Shown: positions 1 through 9,561, counted from the stretch's first letter. The stretch: DNA of 64,000 nucleotides from Pseudomonas nabeulensis (GCF_004682045.1 NZ_QUZT01000001.1:230971-294970); one strand, 5' to 3'. Notes: generated by a model not told the origin, from the letters alone. Numbers and translations are program-made.

Positions 1-1686
1 GTAACCGCCGACGTAGTAGCTTTTGATCTCAGCCTTGCTGCCACGGTTGAGATCCAGGTCCGAAGTACTGTGGCCGGCCATCGCACCGATCAACCACTGG
101 CCATCACCGGCTTGCAACGGCGCATCGGCACCGATGGTGAAACCGCGCTGGGACTGGTTGTAACCCAGGCCGGTCTTGTCGTTGGACACTTCGTACTTGT
201 TGCCGTAGGCACGGCTCCACAACCCAGCGGATTTGCCATCGTTGAAGCGCAACTCGCCCATGCGGGTACGCAGGGTGGTCATTTCACCCAGCAACACGCT
301 CGGTGCCGCGTTGAACAGCGCCAGTACCGAATTGGTGCTCGGGCTGATCACTTTGTTGTTCGGGTCCAGGTACCAATCGTGGTCACGGTTATCACTGACC
401 AGGCCGTACGAATAGGTACCCACGTCAACACGATCACCGACCAGACTGAACGTGGCACCGCCGTCGGCCGTGTGCACCACATGCAAACGGTCATCGGACA
501 ACGGGTCGGCACCGGTGCTGGAGATCAGCAACTGGTGGGCGCCGGACGAAGTCCCTGTCACGTTGAGGAAGTCGCCCGTCAAGGTGGAGAAATCCGCCTT
601 CATGATAAAGGTGCCGCCCGTGCCATTGAGGTTGGTCACGTCCAGTTGGTAGAACGCGCCCGAGTCGCCGAACTTGACGTTGCCGCCATTCATCGACAGC
701 TCCTTGAGTTCATCCTGGCCATCGACCAGCACCCAGGTGGCGTCGCTGTTGACCGACAGCTTGTCGACGTTTTCCAGGCGGCCGGTGAGGATCGCGCCGT
801 TGTTCAGGCCCACATTGGCGGTGCCGCCACTGTTGATGATGTCGCCTTTCATGGAGGCAAAATCCAGGTTCAGGTCCAGGGCACTGCCGCTGCCAACCTG
901 AATGTTGCCGGTCAGGTTGCTGTTGTTGACCAGTACGTCAGCGGAGCCGCCGTTGAGCAACTCCAGCATATTGCCGTTACCACCTTCCAGTGTGGTGCCA
1001 TTGGTGAGGGTGATCGGCGTAACGCCCGTCCCCGGCCCATCCACCACAATGGCCGCACCGGTTTGACCCACGACGCGGGTGCCGTCAAGGTGAAAGCGGG
1101 TGGGTGCGGTTTCTCCGCCACTGCGATAGACGTAAAGACCATTGGTGCCGCCGGTAATACTGCCGCCTTGCGCGGCCAGGTTACCGTCAATGGCCAACAC
1201 ACCGAACTCTCCACCGACGACATCGGTGTTCATCATCTGCAGCGTGCTTTCCCGCCCCAGGTTGACGCCATAGGTGGCCCCTTCAATCAAGCTGTTGGAC
1301 ACCACCGCGTGACTGCCCACCCCATCCTGCTCGCCCACGACCATCCCAATGCCGCTGGCACTGGAAATGTGAGCGTCGCGAATGGCTGCCTGGCTGCCGA
1401 ACAACCGAACGCCGTCTTCGGAGCCCGCAACCACTTGGCCACCATTCATCTCAAAGATCGAATTCTGCGACAGCACGCTGAGAATCGAACCACCGTTGGA
1501 GGTCAGCTTGGCACCATCTTTCAGGGTGTAGCGATCAAACGGGCTCTCGGCATCAATGACGAGTTGCTGACCTGAGCCCAGGTCTACGGCAGACACGTGA
1601 GTTGCCGCCAGTGAAAAAGGCGCGAGCGCCAGGATTTTGATTGCGGTAGACAAGCGCGAGCGCTTGAAGAGTACTTGGGTATTCAT
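1..1686 (-). CDS. Autotransporter (type Va, pertactin-like), 5' part only
   Basis: The gene starts at an ATG at 1686 with AGAGG nine bases upstream and runs off the left edge of the window. About 560 codons are visible. The N-terminus (MNTQVLFKRSRLSTAIKIL, then a hydrophobic run ending near AATHVSA) is a signal peptide. It is followed by a Gly/Asn/Ser-rich passenger with many short beta-strand repeats (patterns like TNGTTLEGGNGN and NNSNLTGNIQVGSG), as in pertactin-type beta-helices. The last visible part (SAGLWSRAYGNKYEV, then GFTIGADAPL) matches the start of the C-terminal beta-barrel that exports the passenger to the cell surface. The family is clear, but adhesin, protease or other passenger function cannot be read from this part. 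Confidence 0.88.
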   Translation of the reverse strand, partial: MNTQVLFKRSRLSTAIKILALAPFSLAATHVSAVDLGSGQQLVIDAESPFDRYTLKDGAKLTSNGGSILSVLSQNSIFEMNGGQVVAGSEDGVRLFGSQAAIRDAHISSASGIGMVVGEQDGVGSHAVVSNSLIEGATYGVNLGRESTLQMMNTDVVGGEFGVLAIDGNLAAQGGSITGGTNGLYVYRSGGETAPTRFHLDGTRVVGQTGAAIVVDGPGTGVTPITLTNGTTLEGGNGNMLELLNGGSADVLVNNSNLTGNIQVGSGSALDLNLDFASMKGDIINSGGTANVGLNNGAILTGRLENVDKLSVNSDATWVLVDGQDELKELSMNGGNVKFGDSGAFYQLDVTNLNGTGGTFIMKADFSTLTGDFLNVTGTSSGAHQLLISSTGADPLSDDRLHVVHTADGGATFSLVGDRVDVGTYSYGLVSDNRDHDWYLDPNNKVISPSTNSVLALFNAAPSVLLGEMTTLRTRMGELRFNDGKSAGLWSRAYGNKYEVSNDKTGLGYNQSQRGFTIGADAPLQAGDGQWLIGAMAGHSTSDLDLNRGSKAEIKSYYVGGY

Positions 1687-1876
1687 AGGGTAGAACCTCT
1701 AGTCGGATGACTGAACAAGCCAATCGATTACAGGACTCATCGACTCAGGCTTTCAGAGGCGCCAAGGTTACGTACCCGAAGGGGAACTTCATGTAGGCCG
1801 AATCAACGACCCTGTAGGACTTTCCTTAATGGTGGGTGGGCGAAATTTTGAGGTGAACCCTCAAGCCAGCATCGAT

Positions 1877-1903
1877 AACCCTTGGGGCTTGCCCCCAAGG
1901 GTT
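1877..1903 (-). terminator. Rho-independent-like hairpin after the first beta-modular gene
   Basis: The arms AACCCTTGGGG and CCCCAAGGGTT pair perfectly around a short loop. The hairpin lies 34 bases beyond the stop of the gene ending at 1938 and upstream of the autotransporter start, so it should insulate the two minus-strand genes. The T-tract on the minus strand is weak. The rest of 1687-1937 holds the presumed autotransporter promoter, but I could not assign boxes. Confidence 0.6.
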
Positions 1904-1937
1904 AATGGACGTCACTCAATGCATTTAAAACAGCGTT

Positions 1938-3926
1938 TTAGCCGCAAACGCCTCCGCCCAGCAGATACCGACTGACGTACAAGAGGCTAGGCTCGGACTC
2001 TCCCGGAGCACCACTCGGCCTGAGTACTTTGTAATAAGCCTCGACACGCCCCTGTGTGACGGGGGAAATGTAAGTGGCGAAGGGCACCGTGAATATTTCG
2101 CCAGGGTGTCCTGAAAAGTGATCCAACGTGACGGTCACCGGAGGGAACTCATGTTCGAGCACCACGACTGACGAGTAGAAGTCATCAGGCCCATAGATCA
2201 CCCATACCAGGGTCACTTGATCGCCAGCTTTCAATTTGCCCGGGCTGATGATTTTGGTTTTGATGCCTGACGTAATGCCATTATCACAGTTAATGAAGAA
2301 CGGATCTTCGTCAGCCCCAGTCCCCTGCGCATCTGGATATTGCAGCAGTTCCAAATCAACAAGCGGGGACGGTTTCACATCGACTGGGGTTGGCAGGGAG
2401 TCGATGAAATTGTTGTTGGTTCCATTATTGAGGCTGTATAAAACATCGTGTACCCCATCCCCCCCCAGGGCAATGACTGACGCAGGGACCGGGATACTGA
2501 ATTGTGGAGCCGTCTCATCCGCCACAGTAACGGTGTAGGGGGGGGTCAACGCCGGTATGCCTTTCCAGTAAATCTGGATTCGGTCACCTGCCACAGCACC
2601 GGTATACACCGCAAAAGTGGCCGTGGCATTACCTGTATCGCCCGGGCCGATCTCGTTGGTCAAGCCGCCAGCCGAGGTGATTGTAAGCCGCCCAAGATTA
2701 GGGTTGACCGGACCAGGGCCACCCGGATCTGGTGTCAGGCCCGGAGCAGTCAGATCCACGGGAACGCTGATCGAGCTGGAAGTCGGGGAGGCAGTACCGT
2801 TTGCAATAATCGCGTAAAAGACCATGGCAGTATAAGGGGCATCCTCACCTCCAGACGCCAAATCGGCCCACGGTATTGGAATGTCTTTAGGAAACGTTAA
2901 GTTGTTAACCGTTGCATAGATCATTCGCCCGTTAAAATTGACAACGATTTGTTGGCCAATTTCAACGTTGTCGTAGCCCGTGATTCGAACATAGGCGCGA
3001 TTCAACTGAGCATCCTCCCGATCCAGCGGCGCTTCGGGCACGACAGGCGGTTGCAGGTTTGCAGGACTGGGTTCACGTGTAAGCGTTATCTCCGTCAAAT
3101 ACGGGGGGAAGGTCGTTTCATTACCGGCGCGGTCGTAGTAGATATACGCCAGTTGGTAGACGCCTGATTCCATGGCCAATATGTCCGCCTTGTCCAAGGT
3201 AACGCTCACCGGTGAATTATTGACGGGCAAATCGGTGACTGTGGCAATCGGCGTCGGATCCGTGTAATGCCAGAAAATACTGAGTCGGTCCCCTACCTGA
3301 GGATCAAACCGAGGGCTGCAGGTGACGGTCAAAAGGTTAGTCGAAACGTCGAGCAACTCCACCGTCACTTTGCCATTGACCACCCAAGCCGGAAGCGTTG
3401 CTCTGGCCGGCCGGATCCTGGCGTGCGTGTCGTATCGGTCAACCGTAACGACCGCCGCCCTAAGCGAACTATCAGACGTCGTACCATGAAACACTTCGTA
3501 GGTCAGGTTTTTGAGACCATGATCACCCAATTGCGCTTGATTGAACGTGTAAGGACGAGGCCATACCAGCTCGGGGGCATTCAGGTTGGGGCCAAGGTCC
3601 TCACGGGGCCCCACGAGCGAATTATTGATCCTGATTTCCAGACCGTACCTCGCAAACGGGCCGCCTCCCCCTGGAGACCATCTGGGGATCTCAATCCTCA
3701 AACCCACGAGATAAAGCGTCTCGATACTCATCAAACCAGGCTGGCCACCGGGCACATCTGGCAGCGCATTCAACACGTCTATGGCAGCAAGTGAGCCTGC
3801 CCGTGGGGCTCTTCGCGTGGATCGAGGCTCTGTCAAAACCGAGCGAACAGCCGTCTTGGCTTTTTTCTTGGCTTTCTTGCCAGCTTTGGGCTCTTTGGGG
3901 CTGTTGGTGTTCTTTAAACTTGCCAT
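1938..3926 (-). CDS. Large beta-rich modular protein of unknown function (paralogue A)
   Basis: I do not recognise a named family. I place the start at 3926 (MASLKNTNSPKEPKAG) because CGGAG sits nine bases upstream and because the paralogue at 4209-6212 begins the same way. An in-frame ATG at 4028 would add 34 residues. The product is about 662 aa with no signal peptide. A lysine-rich N-terminal tail (KAGKKAKKKAK) is followed by several beta-sandwich-like modules of about 100 residues. Each has a core of the type PQVGDRLSIFW, later alternating strands such as YQLAYIYYD, and Pro-rich linkers (PDPGGPGPVNPN). Modules with the same GD-x4-hydrophobic-W core recur in the neighbour. By eye the DNA is less GC-rich than the flanks, suggesting acquisition. 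A surface, structural or toxin-like role is possible but not shown. Confidence 0.72.
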   Translation of the reverse strand: MASLKNTNSPKEPKAGKKAKKKAKTAVRSVLTEPRSTRRAPRAGSLAAIDVLNALPDVPGGQPGLMSIETLYLVGLRIEIPRWSPGGGGPFARYGLEIRINNSLVGPREDLGPNLNAPELVWPRPYTFNQAQLGDHGLKNLTYEVFHGTTSDSSLRAAVVTVDRYDTHARIRPARATLPAWVVNGKVTVELLDVSTNLLTVTCSPRFDPQVGDRLSIFWHYTDPTPIATVTDLPVNNSPVSVTLDKADILAMESGVYQLAYIYYDRAGNETTFPPYLTEITLTREPSPANLQPPVVPEAPLDREDAQLNRAYVRITGYDNVEIGQQIVVNFNGRMIYATVNNLTFPKDIPIPWADLASGGEDAPYTAMVFYAIIANGTASPTSSSISVPVDLTAPGLTPDPGGPGPVNPNLGRLTITSAGGLTNEIGPGDTGNATATFAVYTGAVAGDRIQIYWKGIPALTPPYTVTVADETAPQFSIPVPASVIALGGDGVHDVLYSLNNGTNNNFIDSLPTPVDVKPSPLVDLELLQYPDAQGTGADEDPFFINCDNGITSGIKTKIISPGKLKAGDQVTLVWVIYGPDDFYSSVVVLEHEFPPVTVTLDHFSGHPGEIFTVPFATYISPVTQGRVEAYYKVLRPSGAPGESEPSLLYVSRYLLGGGVCG

Positions 3927-4160
3927 CTTGGTTGACTCCGGAAGTTTAGATAACTCGTCCGTCTCGCTCACGGACATAAGGCCATCTGTATTAGGCACTT
4001 CCAACATCATTCGCACACCTGTCAACATTGACAGTTTTGCGATTTAACCAATCAAGCGTCGTCGTCGTTGTATTGCCGTGCAAACAGGCACATCGCCAAA
4101 AACAATAAGAACGTGCGCGATTACTTTGATTAGCGCTAATGCTGCATTGGCCGAACCTGA

Positions 4161-4189
4161 TTTAAAACAACAAAGGGGCCTAAGCCCCT
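4161..4189 (-). terminator. Rho-independent terminator after paralogue B
   Basis: AGGGGC and GCCCCT pair around CTAA. On the minus strand the stem is followed by TTGTTGTTTT. It lies 20 bases past the stop of the gene ending at 4209, so the two paralogues are probably transcribed separately. Confidence 0.75.
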
Positions 4190-4208
4190 CTGTCGTTCAA
4201 CCTGTTTT

Positions 4209-6212
4209 CTACTGGGTTTTTGCTTTGCCGGGTTTCGACGGCTTACCTGCAGGAGGCGCGAGGCATGTCGTTCCACCGGGCCGAATAAGATCAATCCGTG
4301 CGAAATTGGCAGCTGACTTGCCGGTTGGGCCCGACATTTTGTAGAGACGGTAGTAAAACAACCCGGAACCATTGGTTGGAATCAGCCCAGGCACTGTGAT
4401 CAACGGGTCGAAGGGTTCTATGTAGACCTCTGCCACTCCAGCAGTCCTGTGGGCATCCGTCAGCTCCACTTCAAACCAGACCTGAGACCCCGCAATAGGC
4501 GCCCCCCCACCATTGGTCGTGCGGTGACTGCTCCAGAACAACCTGACCTTATCGCCGACTTCAAAGTGAGTCGTGCTCCAGGGAATCCCCAGGATGACCG
4601 CCTCATAGGGCTGAGGGACGGTATCGCAGGTAATCCATTTACTCGGGTGATTATTCTGCAGGGTGGCCGCAAGCAGCCCCGTTAACGTGTCTAACTCAAC
4701 CCGCACTTGAGTGGCAGGGCTACGTTGATAATTGACGCCGTTATAGGTCCAGTAATAAACCTCTACCAGCCCACCCCCCGCGACGATCAAGGCCCACTGC
4801 ACATACAGCTGCACGGTTTGCCCGGCGACATCTCCGGGATCGACCACTTTTATATCGGCAAATGTGGCGTCATTGCCCCAGAACAGACGCAGGTTTTCCC
4901 CCACCTGCGGATTGAAGAACAAAGGCACCTCAACCAAGACAGGGCCGGGTGAGTCTGCGGGAGTGACCACGTTATCCTCGGTGACCCCTTTGACCGTTAC
5001 AGGCGGCAACGCGGGGTTGATCGGATCGGGGCTGACCGGGGGATCACCTGCCACCGTAGCATCGACTTCAATAAAGGTGTCCGGTGAGTTCTTGGTGAGC
5101 GAACCCCGCGCAAACGCGTACCAGACCCTTACCGGGTATCGAGCGTCAAACCCGCCAACCAGGAATATCAGCCACGTGACGTCCACGGAAATGGGCCAGA
5201 TCTGCGTCGCACCTACGGTAATCGTCGCCAGAATATGGGTGTTCCAGCGCAGAGTCAGGGTATCGCCCTCCTCCGCCCCTATCACCCTCTGCAGGGAGAC
5301 ACTCACGCCTTGGCGGATATCATCCAGGTCAATCAGGCCATCGGTTTCTGCCCGAGGCACCAAAGGCCGGAGCAAATCGGGCAAGGAAACCAGGTTGATA
5401 TCGAGTTTGACCTGAGCGGAAAAAGGTCCGATGTTGCCGACACGATCCATCAACCGATAGGACGCCCACCTTTCACCACCACCACTGGTGCGAACAACTG
5501 CCTCGGGAATCAGGTACAGCAGTGGGTCACCGTCTTCAATGTGACGCCGTTCAACCGTAAAACTGCCGACATAGTCGATATTGGGGATGGTCCCAAAGAA
5601 CACCATGACCACGTCTTCGGTGCGCATGACCAGATAACGTGGAACTTCACAGGGGATACCTGCATCGGCGGTGAGCTCGGCGTCACTCACGCCGTCAAGC
5701 GTGTCGGGGCCGAATATCAGCTCGGCACCCGGGTTATCCTGGTTGGGGGCAAGATCGTCGACATCAATCAGCGTTCGCTCCGACTCGCCCGTCGGCAACA
5801 ATACCCCACTGATCTCGTAATACATCTGGCTGACACCGGGCGTATCCAGCAACCATGCCGGCAGCGCTTTGGTGTACGGGAACAGGAGAGTGGGATCATA
5901 GGGGCCGAGGATCTCCTCGGTCCACACGTGGTCGCCCTTCCAGAAGTATCGAATGTTGGTGCGCACGTTCGTGGCTGCGTTATTGGGCATCCACACGCTT
6001 GGAATGGTGATTTTGAAAGGCTGGCCCCGAATTGACAGGGGGATTTTGTGTGCGGCTTCGTCCCATAACAGTGGAAGGCTGTCTTCCGGTAGTGGGCCCA
6101 CCACCCCGGGCGATGGTGCGGCAGGCTCAGCAGGAGAGCTCTTTTTTCTTTTGTTGGGACGGGCCTTTTTGGCGACGGTTTTTTTCTGTTGGCGCACCTT
6201 CGAGTCAGTCAT
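4209..6212 (-). CDS. Large beta-rich modular protein of unknown function (paralogue B)
   Basis: Family not recognised. The start at 6212 (MTDSKVRQQKKTVAKKARP) has GGGAG about six bases upstream; an upstream in-frame ATG at 6230 is less well placed. The product is about 667 aa, close to the 662 aa of paralogue A. It has the same plan: no signal peptide, a very basic N-terminus (KKARPNKRKKS), a Pro/Ala hinge, then repeated beta modules. Two modules carry the cores NPQVGENLRLFWG and FEVGDKVRLFWSS, matching PQVGDRLSIFW and AGDRIQIYWKG in paralogue A. The C-terminus is again basic (GKPSKPGKAKTQ). The DNA is AT-richer than the flanks by eye. The pair looks like a tandem duplication that has since diverged widely. 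No catalytic motif was seen. Confidence 0.73.
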   Translation of the reverse strand: MTDSKVRQQKKTVAKKARPNKRKKSSPAEPAAPSPGVVGPLPEDSLPLLWDEAAHKIPLSIRGQPFKITIPSVWMPNNAATNVRTNIRYFWKGDHVWTEEILGPYDPTLLFPYTKALPAWLLDTPGVSQMYYEISGVLLPTGESERTLIDVDDLAPNQDNPGAELIFGPDTLDGVSDAELTADAGIPCEVPRYLVMRTEDVVMVFFGTIPNIDYVGSFTVERRHIEDGDPLLYLIPEAVVRTSGGGERWASYRLMDRVGNIGPFSAQVKLDINLVSLPDLLRPLVPRAETDGLIDLDDIRQGVSVSLQRVIGAEEGDTLTLRWNTHILATITVGATQIWPISVDVTWLIFLVGGFDARYPVRVWYAFARGSLTKNSPDTFIEVDATVAGDPPVSPDPINPALPPVTVKGVTEDNVVTPADSPGPVLVEVPLFFNPQVGENLRLFWGNDATFADIKVVDPGDVAGQTVQLYVQWALIVAGGGLVEVYYWTYNGVNYQRSPATQVRVELDTLTGLLAATLQNNHPSKWITCDTVPQPYEAVILGIPWSTTHFEVGDKVRLFWSSHRTTNGGGAPIAGSQVWFEVELTDAHRTAGVAEVYIEPFDPLITVPGLIPTNGSGLFYYRLYKMSGPTGKSAANFARIDLIRPGGTTCLAPPAGKPSKPGKAKTQ

Positions 6213-6382
6213 CTCATTCTCCCAACGCAACCCATGATGTGGCGACCATGGGCTACTGCGCTGGTGCGAACCCGCCGCCTACGGTCAGGAGAACAGTTAA
6301 AACGTAAATCGACAGGTTGAATACTGTCAGAACTCACAGGTGCCTACGGTGCAACGCTTGCTTGCGTTGTACCCACGCGTGC

Positions 6383-7075
6383 TTAAAGCGGCGGCAAACA
6401 CCAATCAATCGGCGTCTCACCATTCTGCTCAAGAAACTTGTTGGTACGGCTGAAATGCCCGCACCCCAAAAACCCGCGATATGCCGACAACGGCGACGGA
6501 TGCACCGAGGTCAGCACCAGATGCTTGGTCGCATCGATCAGCTTCTGCTTGCCCTGGGCATGGGCGCCCCACAGCAAAAACACCAAGTGCGGCTGGTGCT
6601 CACTGACCACTTCGATAATCCGATCAGTAAAGAACTGCCAGCCCTTGCCCGCATGCGCATTGGCGTTGGCGCGCTCCACGGTCATGGTGGTGTTGAGCAG
6701 CAGCACGCCCTGATCCGCCCAGCTTTGCAGGCAGCCGTGATTGGGGATGTCGATGTTCAGGTCGCGCTTGAGCTCTTTGTAGATATTGAGCAGCGACGGC
6801 GGCGTCGGAATGCCCGGTTGCACCGAGAAGCACAGGCCGTGGGCCTGGCCGGGGCCGTGGTACGGGTCCTGGCCGAGGATCACCACCTTGACCTTGTCCA
6901 GCGGCGTGGAATTGAGCGCATTGAAAATCAGCGGGCCGGGCGGGTAGATCTCTTTGCCGGCGGCATGTTCCTGGCGCAGGAACTCGCGTAACTGGGCCAT
7001 GTACGGCTGCTCGAACTCATCCCGCAGGGCGTGTTTCCAGCTGGGTTCGAGTTTGATACGGTCGTCTTCGGTCAT
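6383..7075 (-). CDS. ung: Uracil-DNA glycosylase (family 1)
   Basis: Removes uracil from DNA by cleaving the N-glycosidic bond, the first step of base excision repair. At 230 aa it has the normal family length. The catalytic water-activating motif [13 protein letters not shown] is at residues 68-80, with the key aspartate at D70. The uracil-binding [10 protein letters not shown] lies near 126-135, and the DNA-intercalation loop [13 protein letters not shown] is at 192-204 with the catalytic H192. No residue of these motifs is missing. The gene is divergent from the acyl-CoA hydrolase gene at 7212. No operon partner is evident. The 170 bases between it and paralogue B hold nothing I can name. 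Confidence 0.97.
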   Translation of the reverse strand: MTEDDRIKLEPSWKHALRDEFEQPYMAQLREFLRQEHAAGKEIYPPGPLIFNALNSTPLDKVKVVILGQDPYHGPGQAHGLCFSVQPGIPTPPSLLNIYKELKRDLNIDIPNHGCLQSWADQGVLLLNTTMTVERANANAHAGKGWQFFTDRIIEVVSEHQPHLVFLLWGAHAQGKQKLIDATKHLVLTSVHPSPLSAYRGFLGCGHFSRTNKFLEQNGETPIDWCLPPL

Positions 7076-7211
7076 GGTTGAAAGGTCTTGTAAAAAAGAA
7101 TGTGGCGAACCCTAGGAAAGCCGACCCCGCTTGTCAATTGATCTGACACACAACCGGCACTTTCCTACCAAAGGATCATACTGATCCTTCACTTCCCCGA
7201 ATGAGGTCATG

Positions 7212-8324
7212 ATGAACCTGCACTTCGAAGAGCTGACCGGCAGCGACGGTGCCCGCATTGGTATCGCCAGCCTCGACGCAGAAAAATCCCTCAACGCACT
7301 CTCCTTGCCGATGATCCTGGCCCTGGGCGAGCGCCTGGACGCCTGGGCCAAGGACCCGAACATCGTCTGTGTATTGCTGCGCGGCAACGGCCCCAAAGCG
7401 TTTTGCGCCGGTGGCGAAGTGCGCAGCCTGGCCATGGAATGCCTTGAGCAACCCGGCGTCGTGCCGGCGTTGGCGGCCAAGTTCTTTGCCGCGGAATATC
7501 GTCTCGACTACCGCCTGCACACCTACCCCAAACCGCTGATCTGCTGGGGCCACGGCTACGTATTGGGCGGCGGCATGGGCCTGCTGCAAAGCGCTGCGGT
7601 GCGTATCGTCACGCCGAGCAGCCGGTTGGCCATGCCCGAGATCAGCATCGGCTTGTATCCCGATGTGGGCGCCAGTTGGTTCCTGTCGCGCCTGCCGGGC
7701 AAGCTCGGTCTATTTCTTGGTCTTACCGGCGCGCACATCAACGGGCGTGATGCGCTGGACCTGGGCCTGGCCGACCGTTTTCTGCGTGATGATCAACAAG
7801 ACGAACTGCTCGATGGCCTGCTGCAACTGAACTGGCAGGAGCAGACCGCGATGCAGCTCAACAGCCTGTTTAAAGCGCTGGCCCAAGAAGCCGTCGACCA
7901 GCAACCCGAAGCGCAATGGCTGCCACGCCGCGCGCAGATTGACGAATGGCTCGACGTAAGCGATGTGCGGTGTGCGTGGCGCGCCTTGAGCCAACTTCGC
8001 GAACACGCGGACCCGCTGTTCAGCCGTGCCGGCAAAACCTTGAGCGAAGGCTGCCCGCTGACGGCTCACCTGGTGTGGGAACAGATCCAGCGGGCTCGCC
8101 ACCTGTCCCTGGCCCAGGTGTTCCAGATGGAATACACCCTGAGCCTCAATTGCTGCCGTCACCCGGAATTCAGCGAAGGCGTGCGGGCGCGGTTGATCGA
8201 CAAAGACCATTCGCCTCGCTGGCATTGGCCCGACATCAACACCGTCCCCGAAGCGGTGGTACACGCGCACTTTAATAAAGCCTGGGAAGGTAGGAATCCT
8301 CTGGCAGACCTTTCCGATTATTGA
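7212..8324 (+). CDS. Enoyl-CoA hydratase/isomerase family protein, 3-hydroxyisobutyryl-CoA hydrolase type
   Basis: About 370 aa, longer than ordinary crotonases and matching the HIBYL-CoA hydrolase branch, which cleaves 3-hydroxyisobutyryl-CoA in valine breakdown. Oxyanion-hole segments are seen at KAFCAGGEVR (about residues 62-71) and GYVLGGGMG (about 115-123), with the acidic pair of MPEISIGLYPD near 141-151. The C-terminal half has the branch-typical CPLTAHLVWEQ and EGVRARLIDKDHSPRW. Two ATGs are adjacent at 7209 and 7212; GAGG at 7203-7206 is better spaced for 7212. The stop lies four bases from the convergent gene at 8329. The exact substrate is inferred from the family. Confidence 0.87.
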   Translation: MNLHFEELTGSDGARIGIASLDAEKSLNALSLPMILALGERLDAWAKDPNIVCVLLRGNGPKAFCAGGEVRSLAMECLEQPGVVPALAAKFFAAEYRLDYRLHTYPKPLICWGHGYVLGGGMGLLQSAAVRIVTPSSRLAMPEISIGLYPDVGASWFLSRLPGKLGLFLGLTGAHINGRDALDLGLADRFLRDDQQDELLDGLLQLNWQEQTAMQLNSLFKALAQEAVDQQPEAQWLPRRAQIDEWLDVSDVRCAWRALSQLREHADPLFSRAGKTLSEGCPLTAHLVWEQIQRARHLSLAQVFQMEYTLSLNCCRHPEFSEGVRARLIDKDHSPRWHWPDINTVPEAVVHAHFNKAWEGRNPLADLSDY

Positions 8325-8328
8325 CAGC

Positions 8329-8775
8329 TCAAGGTTTGGGCCGGTCGAGCATGAAGGAGCAGTTGTCCGGCTGGCTGTCCTGGCAGATATAAATGTCCTG
8401 ATCGAATGGACCGCTAACAAGATTCCAATACAAGGTGCTGGTCAGCGACATGCTCTCGACTGCCACCGGCCCACCATAACGCAAGGCCACTACCTGCCCC
8501 GTACCGGTGCGGTAGAGGCACTTTTCAAGGTAGCCATTGTTTCGCTCTTGCCCCTTGCCCGGGGTAAACACAGCGCCAATGAATACGTCGACAAAGTCCC
8601 GGGACTCCACCTTCGCGCTTTGCCAAAACGCCTTCCCTCCTGCGGTCTGGAAGTAACCCTGTACGAAACGGATCGATGAAGGATAGGGACAGCCCTGCTC
8701 TGCCTTCGCGTGAGTGATCACGCCGCCCAGCAATAAGAAACTACATACCACGTGTTTAAACATATTAAGTTCCAT
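8329..8775 (-). CDS. Small exported protein, DUF3757-like
   Basis: About 148 aa if started at MELNMFKHVV (8775); MFKHVV at 8763 is also possible, and a longer frame reaches 8829 without a good ribosome site. The N-terminus is a signal peptide (VVCSFLLLGGVITHAKA), so the mature protein starts near EQGCPYPSSIRF and is periplasmic or secreted. Four cysteines remain after cleavage (CPYP, KCLY, ICQD, NCSF), suggesting two disulphides. The CPYP start and the WQSAKV segment resemble the Pseudomonas DUF3757 group, whose function is unknown. That assignment is from memory of the family and is moderate only. Confidence 0.65.
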   Translation of the reverse strand: MELNMFKHVVCSFLLLGGVITHAKAEQGCPYPSSIRFVQGYFQTAGGKAFWQSAKVESRDFVDVFIGAVFTPGKGQERNNGYLEKCLYRTGTGQVVALRYGGPVAVESMSLTSTLYWNLVSGPFDQDIYICQDSQPDNCSFMLDRPKP

Positions 8776-8887
8776 AAACCCACCAGGCACTCGGGAAAAA
8801 TCAACGGTTTCCCACCCAGTGAAATGCATTAGAACCTCGAAGCCTAGCTGTTAAATCTGACAGTACGGATAAACGGCACCCACAAAA

Positions 8888-8910
8888 AAGCGGCGCATCG
8901 TGCGCCGCTT
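8888..8910 (-). terminator. Rho-independent terminator of the Tyr-rich lipoprotein gene
   Basis: AAGCGGCGC and GCGCCGCTT pair perfectly around a five-base loop, followed on the minus strand by a T-run (complement of the A-run at 8884-8889). It lies 15 bases after the stop at 8925. Confidence 0.88.
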
Positions 8911-8924
8911 GCAGTACTGGCCCT

Positions 8925-9281
8925 TCAACGGTGACCGCCGCGGCCACCTCCGTGATCGGAACCGCGTCCGTGCCCACCATTTCCCCCATGATCCCCCCAG
9001 CCCTGGTTTGGATAAGGTCGATAACCGGCGCGGGGGCCAGCTGGATAGTAGCGAGGGGCCGGTTGGTAATAACGCGGCGCCGAGTAGTAACGCGGTTGAG
9101 GCGCGTAATAGCGCGGTGCAGGGTAGTAATCACGACGGTATTGATACGCCGTGCCACCGCCGTAGTAGTACACCGGCGCCGGTGAGGTGTAGACCTCGGA
9201 TCGATAGCCTCCATCGTAGTAGGGCACACAGGCCGAAAGAGTCAGACCGAGTAAAGCACTGAGCAGCAGTCGTCGATACAT
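8925..9281 (-). CDS. Tyr/Pro-rich small lipoprotein with a His-Gly tail
   Basis: Starts at MYRRLLLSALLG (9281), with GGAGG five bases upstream. The product is 118 aa. The lipobox LSAC puts the lipidated cysteine at residue 18. The mature chain is low complexity: repeated (A/S/Q)PRYY(A/S/Q/P) units in the middle, then GGNGGHGRGSDHGGGRGGHR at the end. The His-rich tail could bind metal, but this is a guess. Similar Tyr-rich lipoproteins are common and uncharacterised in Pseudomonas. The gene is monocistronic, with its own terminator. The gap to the chemoreceptor (9282-9561) holds only presumed promoters of the two divergent genes. Confidence 0.8.
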   Translation of the reverse strand: MYRRLLLSALLGLTLSACVPYYDGGYRSEVYTSPAPVYYYGGGTAYQYRRDYYPAPRYYAPQPRYYSAPRYYQPAPRYYPAGPRAGYRPYPNQGWGDHGGNGGHGRGSDHGGGRGGHR

Positions 9282-9561
9282 GGCGGCCTCCTGGACCGCG
9301 AAAGAGCGCCTCCAGCGACGCTGGGGGGCGGCATTCATCTTTCAATGAATGACGAAATATCTGACATCAAAAACCGAATCTGGTGCGTTTCAGTAACAAC
9401 TTGATACATCTGCGTAGGGCGCCGGATACAGCTTGGCCGAGCCTGTATCAAGCAGGCTTAACGGCTCCTTTGATTTATCGATTCAGTAAATTTACCTGGC
9501 TCGAAACTTTGCCGATTGCGATGATGTCATTGTGATATCGCATAATGCCAGGGAGGCTCTA

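Noticed and set aside
70..1575. A 501-codon plus-strand open frame
   Set aside because: It is the reverse of the autotransporter passenger. The minus-strand reading has a signal peptide, ribosome site and barrel start.
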